Assembly (NCBI GenBank): GCA_037447655.1
Contig: JBBHKE010002998.1
Location: 1-18,434 of the forward strand
Length of the DNA: 18,434 bases
From: Zygnema cylindricum
Taxonomy: Eukaryota > Streptophyta > Zygnematophyceae > Zygnematales > Zygnemataceae
Direction: 5' to 3'
Positions 9,058 to 16,919 of this stretch are shown here, in pieces (positions within the stretch are counted from its first letter, which is position 1; every line of letters begins with the position of its first letter). The notes beneath the pieces were generated by a model. The model was not told the DNA's origin. It ran no database searches and saw only the letters and a program-made list of their open reading frames with translations. The position numbers were made by a program, and so were the translations under genes.

Positions 9058-9470
9058 CATTCTGCGAGCGGTACGGCGGTCTTCGACGGTTGGCAATGTT
9101 AAATTGTGCCAGCCGTACGGCAACGTAAAATTACGCCATCCGTACGGCGATCTGCACAGCGACGCACGGCAACGTTTAATTACGCCATCCGTACGGTGAT
9201 CTGCACAGCGACGCACGGCAACGTAAAATTACGCCATCCGTACGGTGATCTGCACAGCGACGCACGGCAACGTAAAATTACGCCATCCGTACGGCGATCT
9301 GGACAGCGACGCATGGCAACGTTTAAATACGCCATCTATACGGCTATCTGCACAGCGACACACGGCAACGTTTAATTACGCCAGCGGTACAGCGGTCCGT
9401 ATTGCGGACGGTCGCACGGCAGCGTTACATTGTGCCAGACGTACGGCTGTCCGTAATGCGGACGGACGGA
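9058..9470. repeat. 49 bp tandem repeat array (Helitron unit 1)
   Basis: The same unit as at 6930-7556. ACGG positions 9144, 9193, 9242, 9291, 9340 (as ACGGC or TACGG variants) and 9389 are each 49 bases apart. The array is bounded on the right by GGACGGACGGAAAAAATCGA, shared with unit 2 (7540-7562), and then by the Helitron 5' region. Open frames across it are frame-cycling repeat translations. Confidence 0.92.
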
Positions 9471-9553
9471 AAAAATCGATGACAGACACACCGCCTACCG
9501 CCTATATAAGGCTTCGCAGAGGGGCGAACAACTTTCTCTTATTTATATACTGA

Positions 9554-9586
9554 TTTAATCCTTGACTCTAATAGCGATTGGCGGTG
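9554..9586 (-). mobile_element. MITE B2, right part (beyond the Helitron)
   Basis: TTTAATCCTTGACTCTAATAG followed by CGATTGGCGGTG and TA. This is the portion missing from B2 at 6330; together the two parts match B1 end to end. Confidence 0.85.
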
Positions 9587-9810
9587 TAGTGTAGCCGCCG
9601 TAGCACGTGTTCACATAGACGACGTTTGAAAATGTAATAACAGGTTCGCGTTATTTTTCCGCCGTCTTTATCAATGTGAATCAAATCTGAGTGCGCTTTT
9701 TTGTTTGTCGACGCACCCATTTTCGCGTGTCGACGCCTTTATCGGACACACTTTTTGTACAATTGTACTAAATAATGAGCAATTTTAGTACGGACTGACG
9801 CATTTTGTAC
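9586..9810 (+). repeat. Repeat E, copy E1
   Basis: GTAGTGTAGCC, CGTGTTCACAT, GACGACGTTTGAAAATGT, AACAGGTTCGCG, CCGTCTTTAT, GTCGACGCCTTTATC and AGCAATTTTAGTACG recur in the same order in E2 (10060-10265). It contains two GTCGACGC motifs. Probably part of a TA-MITE-related element together with F. Non-coding. Confidence 0.7.
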
Positions 9811-9819
9811 ACAACACTA

Positions 9820-10027
9820 TTTAAAACTGTTCAAATTATAGTTATTAACGGTAATTCGACAGTACCAATATTAACGTAAAAAAACAATTACAGTTATTAA
9901 TGGTAATTCGACAGTACCTATATTTAAGTAAAAAAACAATTAGAGTAATCAGTTATATTTTAGGTTCGAGAGTCCAAATTTGGGGGCACCGAATTAGCGT
10001 TATTATCGCTAATAGCGATTCAAGGTG
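9820..10027 (+). mobile_element. TA-MITE relic F
   Basis: Right end CGCTAATAGCGATTCAAGGTG followed by TA (10028-10029) is a variant of the A/B terminal repeat. Inside is a 52 bp tandem duplication (GGTAATTCGACAGTACC at 9850 and 9902). The segment GTTCGAGAGTCCAAATTTGG resembles that of relic H (11014-11183). No clear left end; it may continue into E1. Confidence 0.6.
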
Positions 10028-10059
10028 TACTGTAATTACTAATTAGGACACACATTCCC

Positions 10060-10265
10060 GTAGTGTAGCCCCTCCAGCCTGTGTTCACATTGTCGACGTT
10101 CGAACATGTGAGAACAGGTTTGCGTAATTTCGCCCGTCTTTATTACGAGGAGTCAATTTGGAGGGCGCTTTCCCTTGTCAGCCTCGACGCCGTTATCTGA
10201 CACCTTTTCTGTATGTTTGTAACAGAAACGAGCAGTTTTAATACGAATTGGCAGATTTCGTAAAC
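10060..10265 (+). repeat. Repeat E, copy E2
   Basis: A diverged direct copy of E1 (9586-9810), with motif order conserved: GTAGTGTAGCC, TGTGTTCACAT, GTCGACGTTCGAACATGT, AACAGGTTTGCG, CCCGTCTTTATT, CGACGCCGTTATC, GAGCAGTTTTAATACG. It ends at the TA where B1 begins. Divergence suggests an old duplication with F between the copies. Confidence 0.7.
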
Positions 10266-10267
10266 TA

Positions 10268-10464
10268 CACCGCCAATCGCTATTAGAGTTAAGGATTAAA
10301 TAGCGTCAAAAAAAAATTAGCGTTATTGATTTTAATTTAGTACCTGAGACGTGGCAGATTATGGTCCACGTACTTAAATAGCGTTATTAATTGTATTTCA
10401 GGTTTTTTTTTTTTTTAAAAGGGCACCGAATTGGCGTTATATACTCTAATAGCGATTGGCGGTG
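10268..10464 (+). mobile_element. TA-flanked MITE, family B, copy B1 (197 bp, complete)
   Basis: Inverted ends CACCGCCAATCGCTATTAGAG and CTCTAATAGCGATTGGCGGTG, with TA on both sides. The interior holds ACCTGAGACGTGGCAG and GTGGACCAT..., also present inverted in B2. Its uninterrupted GACGCTA-TTTAATCC (reverse strand) is the pre-insertion reference for the Helitron. Non-coding and AT-rich. Confidence 0.9.
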
Positions 10465-10471
10465 TACAGTA

Positions 10472-11011
10472 CACCGCCAATCGTTATTAGCGTGTAAGTT
10501 TTTTTAGCGTATAAAAATAATTACCGTGGTGTACGCTATTTAAGAATTTGAAAATTTTGGAAAAAATCATACATTCTAATTGTTTGGTTATGGTAATTTG
10601 GATCTTTGAAAAAAAAAATGTCGGTCGCAAACATGCTTAAACTAATATAGGTCTTCGTACAAAATCAGACAAATCGTACACAAATCGTACATTCACACGG
10701 TCGAAACGCGGATGTCGGACGAATATGTGCGAGCGGGATTTTTTACGACCTGGTTTTTTTTCCTTTTTAGAACGCACATTCTCATGCGTCCGCGGTTACT
10801 AAAACTAATTTATTGTACTTTTTAACTTAAAAAGGTACATTTATGTACGGTCTGACACTGACCGTACACCACTCTATTTAAGAGACAACGTACTGAAAAT
10901 AACCCTAAATAAAATAAAGAAAAAAATAGAATGAACTACACTAATGGAGAATAAAAAAAAAAAAAAGCGGGACGGAATTAGCGTACACAACGCTAATAAC
11001 GATTGGCGGTA
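10472..11011 (+). mobile_element. TA-flanked MITE, family A, copy A3 (540 bp)
   Basis: CACCGCCAATCGTTATTAGCG at the left; ACGCTAATAACGATTGGCGGT at the right, followed by ATATA. It is colinear with A1 and A2 (ATGTCGGTCGCAAACATGCTT, CATTCTCATGCGTCCGCGG, ACTTAAAAAGGTAC). It starts only 5 bases beyond B1: the two elements are separated by TA-CAG-TA. Confidence 0.9.
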
Positions 11012-11013
11012 TA

Positions 11014-11183
11014 TAGTACACTCTTTAAAAACCGGCGAAATTAGAGTTAATGACGCTAATCAAACCATACACATGTTAAGGTGACGGAAAAAGTAGCATT
11101 TTTTTTATATATATTTAGGGCTCAAGAGTCAAAATTTAGGGGCGCGGATATATTACTATTAACACTATAAGCAATTCACGGTA
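11014..11183 (+). mobile_element. TA-MITE relic H
   Basis: Right end CACTATAAGCAATTCACGGTA is a decayed form of the shared terminal repeat. The interior GGGCTCAAGAGTCAAAATTT matches relic F. The left end is unclear. Non-coding. Confidence 0.5.
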
Positions 11184-11185
11184 TA

Positions 11186-11374
11186 CGATGTTGTAGTCGT
11201 TTTTGACGTGGCAAGCCTGAGTCAACAATTTCAGTGACAAAAAAACACAAATATGCACAATTTCTGTTCATTTATGTACCACGTGCGCTTGCGATCAACC
11301 AAATGGACGTATGCTCTGATCCATTTCCCAAAATTTCGGGAGTCAACTGGAACATTGGATCGTCGAAAAAGAAT
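11186..11374. other. Unassigned DNA left of the inverted-arm element
   Basis: A 60-codon open frame (11234-11416) runs into the inverted arm. It matches no family I know and has no supporting context; I do not call it a gene. Confidence 0.4.
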
Positions 11375-12249
11375 TGCGTTGTTCACACTTGGAAAAATGG
11401 GAAAATGATGTCATAAATTTTGGGATCCGTACGCCAAATTTCATAAAATGACAAAAAACGTGGCGGTGACGGTTGGGGCGGTTGGTTTCGACCGTTTTGG
11501 AGCGTAGCGGATGACAAAAGATGCAGTTCTATGCGTCAAAACTCAACAGTTGCGTAAAGAAAATAGCAAATGCCGTTCGCCATCGGACATCATGTTCGGA
11601 ATGCACTTTTTCGTTTCTGAAGAATTTCGAAAACGAACCGCACGGACTGGAGACTTGAAAAAGGGGAAAACGATATGGTATGAAAACGGTACTTTTTTTT
11701 GTCCGCCGTGAACTAGAACGTGACGCTTGCCTACGTCAAATAGCGTGTCGTGATAGGAGCCACTTGCCCGTACGAAAAAGGAAATGCTTCGCGGACATGA
11801 TATGTATGAATCCTTCCACACCAAAATGTAATGCCACGCAAGCGTTTGTACAGACCGAAAATAATCGCGAAGGAACTTTGGACATGCCTTTTTTTTCCCA
11901 TCGGTGTTTTTTTGTTTTTTTACATTCCCCTAGTTTGTTCATAAGTTTGGGAGGGAATGAATTATTGTACGGTTCACGTCCGTGCGCTTCGTTTCGTAAT
12001 TCTTAAAAAAACGAAAAAGTGCATTCCGAACATGATGTCCGATGGCGGACGGCAGTTGCCGTTTGATTTACGCAACTGTCGAGTTTTGACACATAGAACT
12101 CCATCTTTTGTCCGCCGCTACGCTCCAAAAAGGTCGAAACCAACCGCCCCAACCGTCACCGCCACGTTTTTTGTCATTTATGAAATTTGGCGTACGGATC
12201 CCAAAATTTATGACATCGTTTTCCCATTTTTCCAAGTGTGAACCACGCA
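11375..12249. mobile_element. Element with long (~273 bp) terminal inverted arms
   Basis: The left arm 11375-11647 and right arm 11978-12249 are reverse complements at roughly 92 percent by eye, with few indels, around a 330 bp spacer. Outer ends are TGCGTTGTTCACACTTGG and its complement with one mismatch. Long arms like these are common in Mutator-like MITEs and foldback elements. I could not find a matching 8-11 bp target duplication (AAAAAGAAT versus CTTGTTATG), so the superfamily is open. Open frames of 60-108 codons in both arms share wording because the arms are copies of each other; they are not evidence of genes. A transcript would fold into a long double-stranded RNA. Confidence 0.9.
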
Positions 12250-12471
12250 CTTGTTATGAAACCCTTCACCCGTTAATGGGAGTGTAGATGCAAAATGTAA
12301 AGAAATAGATTAGCGCAGACAAGCCTTACACTTCACAATTTAATGAAAGCGTAACCGGAACAGAGAAATGAAAGAGTTCAGCGCTTGCGCGTTTGGTTCT
12401 AGCTCGATTATAGTCGTACCGTTTCTATGGTCAGTTGTTCTGACATTTCTTAAGTTTTTCCCCATATAGTT
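12250..12471. other. Intergenic DNA, nothing recognised
   Basis: No repeat, transposon end or plausible coding frame seen between the inverted-arm element and MITE C2. Confidence 0.4.
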
Positions 12472-12479
12472 TTATTTCT

Positions 12480-12950
12480 GAGTTTTGTATATCGGCAATT
12501 ACTTTATCGCGATAACACCGATACCAATAGTTATCGGTTATTGAACGGTCAGGGTCCCCGATATATCGCTTCGAGACCAACAAAATCCTTATCGGCGATA
12601 ACTACAAAAAGTATAGTATGCTATATAATAGTGCTTTAAAATATACTGCATTATATTATTCACTATATATAGCGTGGCATGCCACGTGTAAAATCATGTT
12701 ACGTAATTTGTGTAACGGAATAACGTCTGTTCAGTACGTTGGGATAAACCGTACAATTGTACGATACAAACCGTACACTTATCGTCGATAGTTATCGGTA
12801 CCGGTGTTATCGCGATGAAAAACCGATATTATCGCTTCTTTATTGGCGATAACACTTGAGTCGATATATTATGCAAATATATCGATTACCATCAAGCCAA
12901 AAAATGGTACATATCAATTATCGACAAAACCTTGCCGATACACAACACTA
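12480..12950 (+). mobile_element. hAT-type MITE, family C, copy C2 (471 bp, internally deleted)
   Basis: The left end GAGTTTTGTATATCGG and right end CCGATACACAACACTA are the C-family ends. The flanks are TTATTTCT (12472-12479) and TTATTTCA (12951-12958), an 8 bp target duplication with one mismatch, as hAT integration produces. The palindrome CGTGGCATGCCACG is kept at 12673-12686. About 340 bp of the interior found in C1 and C3 is missing. CGATAA/TATCGG motifs cluster near both ends, as expected for transposase-binding subterminal motifs (inference). Confidence 0.9.
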
Positions 12951-12958
12951 TTATTTCA

Positions 12959-13340
12959 GCATACTTACTTTGTATTGTAGCAAAAATTTTACTTATACGA
13001 CTTTTTAAGGGTACAACCCAATGTGGCTAAGTAATCATTTTTCTGTCGTTTTCCTCAAAAACTTAGCACCGTACTGGTAAAGTTACAAATGTACTAAGAA
13101 ATCGCAAAAATGTAGGGTACAAGTTGCGTCATCTCCGAACTTAGGACGTACTACAAGTTTTAGTCATGTGTTTTTTCGACCCACTGTCACGTCATCTTCA
13201 AACTTATCTTATAACACATCGACGATGTGTTCTAAACAAGTAACACCTCTTTGAAAAATAGAAATACATATTTGCAAGTGTTAATACCTACAAAAAAATC
13301 AATGACGAAAAAAAATACACCATTGTTCCTTTTTTTCCAG
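12959..13340. other. Non-coding DNA with a short perfect hairpin
   Basis: AACACATCG-A-CGATGTGTT at 13213-13231 is a perfect 9 bp stem with one central base. Otherwise the region is AT-rich and I recognise nothing. Confidence 0.45.
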
Positions 13341-13368
13341 GTTGCATCGTATCCATTTTTTTATTACG

Positions 13369-13647
13369 AGGGTCTCAAGGTTGCAATGCCACGTTACAGA
13401 AAGATTAAGAATATGCGAAGGTGCCAGTGCAACTCGCACCTCTCTCACCGTATTCACCTTGCGTCTCATTCACTCCAAACTTCACTACTTTTTGGCAATA
13501 GTGGAGGTAGGCACTGTTGAGGGATACCACATGTGCGTCAACCACGTTATGGTTTGAATAATCGAACAAACAAGCCCAAAAAGAAAAATATATATATATA
13601 TTTTTTTTAAGGGGCCTCAAGATGTCCATTCACGGCGACCGAATAAC
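13369..13647. repeat. Dispersed short motif GGTCTCAAG... (two copies here)
   Basis: GGTCTCAAGGTTGCAATGCC (from 13370) and GGCCTCAAGATGTCCATTCA (from 13613) resemble GGTCTCAAGATTTCGATGCC on the minus strand near 16744. Each follows a T-rich tract ending in AG or GAG. In one frame they read V/A-S-R-x-x-C-x-F/V-T. They could be a repeat end or a duplicated small exon. An AT microsatellite (13589-13600) precedes the second copy. Confidence 0.4.
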
Positions 13648-13849
13648 AGAGGCAAACGCAAAAGCATCTTGTTCAGTTATGGATGGAAGGTTGTATGTCT
13701 ATGATGTCAAACAAAGAAATTTGACGTTCCAAAACGTTTTACGGAGTACAATGTGTTTTGCCACATTCCACAAAGTTTTTAAAAAGATGGTTCATCAATA
13801 TAGATTGAAAACATTGACAGCCGTCACGGGCGTTGTCGACGCGTAGAAT

Positions 13850-14029
13850 TTCCACAACCTCAAGTAACAATTATGTTGTTACACCTAGGGACACTAAGAA
13901 TACCTAAAAAACCTTTAAAAACCGTGTGCGGAATAATCTTCGCTATAATACGATATAAGTTCTCTGGGTTACAATTACATGGGGCCGTACCATAAGGTAT
14001 TGTGCCCATGTGTTTAAGTAAGATTTTTT
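13850..14029. other. Intergenic DNA, nothing recognised
   Basis: No repeat or coding signal seen between the 13622-13846 open frame (unrecognised, probably chance) and the foldback element. Confidence 0.35.
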
Positions 14030-14675
14030 ATTGTCGTTTTCACAAAAAATGGGACCTGCAATGAAAAAATCTGACGCTGTACAAAAAAAGGGCAAGAACC
14101 AAAGTACATTTTGCATCATTTTTAAACCTTTATCGTACTCCAATTTGGTTTTTTTTATCTCTTCGACCCACATCCATATCACGCTAGCTCATATTCACAC
14201 TTTTAATAAAAGCGACTCGCGAGGCGAATTTATTAAAAATAATAGCGGATTGAGGAATGGGAAACGTTATTACATGCGTGAAACATTTTCGATTTTATTT
14301 TGCACAAGGGAGAGGACAACCATTTTTTGCCCTGCTCGTCATGCGCATATGCTTAGTGAAATTACACGCATGTAGGGAAAACAATTTGTAGGGGTCTCGG
14401 ACCTCCACTTTCAATCTTGGGTCCTTTGCAAAAGTTTACGTCGTCCTCGCGTGTCCCCCTTTCTTTCGCTCGATTGCTCTTTTTTCTCTCTTAATAAAGT
14501 TTGAAGATGAGTTGGAAAGACTCGAAAGTGGGTCGAAACGTGCTAGATGACAAACCGTAGTACATTTAAAGTTTGAAAGTGACGCAAATTGTATTTTGTT
14601 AATTTCATTTTTTTAGGTACTGTTGCAATTTTTTTCGTTGCTAGCTAAGTGCACTTTCCCATGTAACGAAAACTT
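14030..14675. mobile_element. Foldback-type element G1, interrupted by a ~250 bp insert
   Basis: Two diverged inverted arms meet at CTCGCGAG (14213-14220). Reading outward, the left arm gives TTTTATTAAAAGTGTGAATATGAGCTAG...GTGGGTCGAAG and, further out, ATGATGCAAAATGTACTTTGG. The right arm gives TTAATAAAGTTTGAAGATGAGTTGG...GTGGGTCGAAACG and TGACGCAAATTGTATTTTG. The right arm is split: TTTATTAAAA (14227-14236) resumes at TTAATAAAG (14491), so 14237-14490 is probably a later insertion. That insert carries a 10 bp inverted pair (TACATGCGTG / CACGCATGTA). Arms are roughly two-thirds identical by eye. Confidence 0.65.
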
Positions 14676-15340
14676 AGTCTTGTAGCTTTGTTTTTTGGCG
14701 ATGATTCTTCGTAGTATGTCAGAGCATTCTGATGTAACACAATTAACTTGTTACTTTAAAAAGTGACGGATGTAGATGTTGGTGTAATTTGTGACAGTTG
14801 TATACGACTACAAAACTCGCGACAATTGATGACGTTTACAAAATAGCGACGATTGTAGGCGTCTAGTTACTTGTGACATTGTAGGTGTTAAGGGTTTATG
14901 ACAGTTTGACGTCACGCTCAATTATGACAGCGCCGACGTCACAAATTCTAAAACTTTCCGCCATGGTTTCTTGATTGTGATTTTTTGTCCTTTCTCACTG
15001 TATTTGCCATCAAAATACGCCCAAATATAGTAAAAAGACATCGTTTTTAGAGATATTTCATTTGATACCATTATTGATGTTTTTCATTGCAATAATTGTG
15101 AGATAAACAAGGTAGTGGGAGAGGGAGAGAGAGAGACGCTTCCACGGACTTCGCTTTTGCGAAATGACGTACGTTGGGTGAGACCCCTCCACGACCTCTG
15201 CACAGAAAAAAACGCACGGAAAAATGTCACGCACTTGCTGGAAACGCGCAGTGGGCTTTTTTTTTGTACAATGCGCACGAAAATTGTCAAAAACCTCTGA
15301 CGTGTGGGATATCATATGTCTATTCGCTCACATCATGGAA
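14676..15340. other. Non-coding DNA with loose GTGACA / GACG repeats and a GA tract
   Basis: 14760-14940 has irregular recurrence of TTGTGACA, GCGACAATTG and GACGTC motifs, including TGACGTCA at 14907-14914. 15117-15137 is GA-rich. Open frames at 15058-15368 overlap on both strands and match nothing I recognise. Confidence 0.4.
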
Positions 15341-15535
15341 CTTTATTTTAAATCACCTCGCGAGGTGATTTTATTAAAAGTTTGAAGATGAGCTAGAAGG
15401 ACGCGAAAGTGGGTCGAAACGGGCTAGACAACAAACTGTAATACATATAAAGTTTAAAGGTGACGCAAATTTTACTGTGGTAATTTATTTTTTTTGGTAC
15501 GGCTGCGGATTTTCTCGTTGAGGGCTAAGCTTTGG
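15341..15535 (+). mobile_element. Foldback element G, partial copy G2
   Basis: A perfect 22 bp palindrome (15350-15371; half-site AAATCACCTCG) is followed by TTTTATTAAAAGTTTGAAGA and the same arm as G1 through GTGGGTCGAAACGGGCTAG and TGACGCAAATTTTAC. The arm left of the palindrome is recognisable for only a few tens of bases. The uninterrupted TTATTAAAAGTTTGAAG defines where G1 was split. Confidence 0.65.
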
Positions 15536-15648
15536 AGGAAAACGATTGAAAATACACCTAACTTTATCACATGAGAAAGTGCCATATATTTTGGAGCAAA
15601 ACGACAGGAAAAAGCTTTTACTTTATCACATGGGAACGTGCCATGAGT
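15531..15648. repeat. 59 bp tandem duplication
   Basis: TTTGGAGGAAAACGATTGAA (15531) and TTTGGAGCAAAACGACAGGA (15590), continuing CTTTATCACATGAGAAAGTG / CTTTATCACATGGGAACGTG. It lies directly right of the G2 arm. Non-coding. Confidence 0.75.
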
Positions 15649-15758
15649 GCCCCAATGCGTAAAAACTAAATCGCTGCTTACGTATGAGGATTGTATATGT
15701 TGACAATGTTTGTGACGGTTTTCAACGTCTACAATATGTGTTGTCGCAAGATATTTTA

Positions 15759-16570
15759 TAGTGTTGTGTATCGGTAGAAAATTTATCGCGATAACACTGG
15801 TACCGATAGTTATCAGTTATCGAACGGTCAGAGGTCCCATTATATCGATCCGAGACCAACAAATTCCATAACGGCGATAACCTTTTCTAAATATAGTATG
15901 CATACAATAGTACTTTATAACATACCGTATTATATTATTGATTTTATATAGCGTGGCATGCCACGTATAATAACCTGTTCTGTATCTGTTTAACTAAATT
16001 TTGTTACGGACAACGCAGCACATAAACGTTGACAAATTTAAAACAATACTTTATAGTTCTAAAATTATAGTACCGAAACGAAAATATTAGATTACATTGT
16101 AGATTTGTAAATCATTTTTTTTTTAAAAACAGACGAATAGACGAATTGAGCAGACGAACACTTTTGTTAAACTGCTGCCATTTACTGCCACCATGGAACT
16201 GATATGAGGGCGTAACTAACCTTGCAAAAAAAAAGAACAGTCAAAGGATATTATGGACGGGAATGGGAGCGTGGAACCCAAGTAAAACCCCCTTAAATTA
16301 TAATTAATTAGGGAAATATCGCAATTTTTTCCGAAAACGGGAGGAAGGGAGTCTGCGACGCGTTCGAGGAATAACACGTACAGTTGAGTGTACTGGCTGT
16401 ACATTTATCTCTACGGTCCGTACATTTATCGCCAATAAACAATCGATAATATCAGTTAATTATCGGCGATAACACCGATAACAATATATCGTACAAATAT
16501 ATCGATTATCGGCAACCCGAAAATAGGCCCATATCGGTTATCGGCAAATCCTTACCGATACACAACACTA
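15759..16570 (+). mobile_element. hAT-type MITE, family C, copy C3 (812 bp, complete)
   Basis: Ends TAGTGTTGTGTATCGGTA and TACCGATACACAACACTA are perfect complements. An identical 8 bp direct repeat, ATATTTTA, flanks it at 15751-15758 and 16571-16578: a clean hAT target duplication, suggesting the youngest of the three copies. Palindrome CGTGGCATGCCACG at 15952-15965. CGATAA/TATCGG motifs cluster within about 100-160 bp of each end. It encodes no transposase; it would need one supplied in trans, and nothing here shows that the 1-1460 pseudogene family did so. Confidence 0.93.
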
Positions 16571-16578
16571 ATATTTTA

Positions 16579-16640
16579 TGTTACTGTTTGTGAAGTCGCA
16601 TGTTTTTTCGTGACATTTACTGACGTCGCATGTTTTCGCG
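16579..16640. repeat. 30 bp tandem duplication
   Basis: GTCGCATGTTTTTTCGTGACATT and GTCGCATGTTTTCGCGTGACATT lie 30 bases apart near 16594 and 16624. On the minus strand they read as NVTRKHATSV / NVTKKHATSQ in one frame. The flanking 16576-16785 frame is not otherwise recognisable, so coding is unproven. Confidence 0.55.
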
Positions 16641-16919
16641 TGACATTGGCAGGCGTCCAGTCTTCCATCCTGTGCCGTTCATGGGTGAAAAAGATTGTCT
16701 TTGTCTCCTGACCGGTTGCCGTGAAATGGCATCGAAATCTTGAGACCTGTACAAAAAAAAACCCGCATTGGACGTAAATGGACAAAACAAAACAAATCGT
16801 GTACTTTTCCTCGTCGTTTGAAATCTTATGTAAATTTTAATAACTTTTGAGACGTGAGAATTTGTTTTATTATGTGTGGAGCGGTGATACTTTAATTTAA
16901 AACCCATCTACAGTGTATA

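Larger units (their letters stand above)
6331..9553 (-). mobile_element. Non-autonomous Helitron (tandem of two units), inserted in MITE B2
   Basis: On the minus strand the element begins TC (9553-9552, TCAGTATATAAATAAGAGAA) and ends CTAG (6334-6331). A GC-rich hairpin, GCCCGTG/CACGGGC (6358-6344), lies 9 bases before the CTAG. This is the canonical Helitron layout: 5' TC, 3' hairpin, CTRR, inserted between A and T with no target duplication. The flanks GACGCTA and TTTAATCC rejoin to exactly the sequence of the uninterrupted paralogue B1. No Rep/helicase coding capacity is visible in the 3223 bp. A second copy of the 3' hairpin at 7596-7610 shows that two units lie head to tail. Two arrays of 49 bp repeats, D-type MITEs, MITE A2 and a hAT fragment are inside. 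Confidence 0.88.

Noticed and set aside
9493-9512. CTATATAAGGC as a core promoter TATA box
   Set aside because: It lies in the Helitron 5' terminal region with no downstream gene or transcript evidence; AT-rich background makes such matches common.
7308-9553. Open frames of 60-109 codons with repeating YGDLH / HPYGG-like wording
   Set aside because: They are the 49 bp tandem repeats read in rotating frames; the period is not a multiple of three and both strands are open, so there is no coding signal.
11511-12250. Overlapping open frames sharing KKCIPNMMSDG-like segments
   Set aside because: They lie in the two inverted arms and their spacer; the shared wording comes from arm identity, not from conserved protein.
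13622-13846. A 74-codon open frame beginning MSIHGDRIT
   Set aside because: No recognisable domain, no supporting exon structure and no repeat-based evidence of protein constraint.
14907-14914. TGACGTCA matching a CRE site
   Set aside because: An eight-base match without a promoter or gene context.
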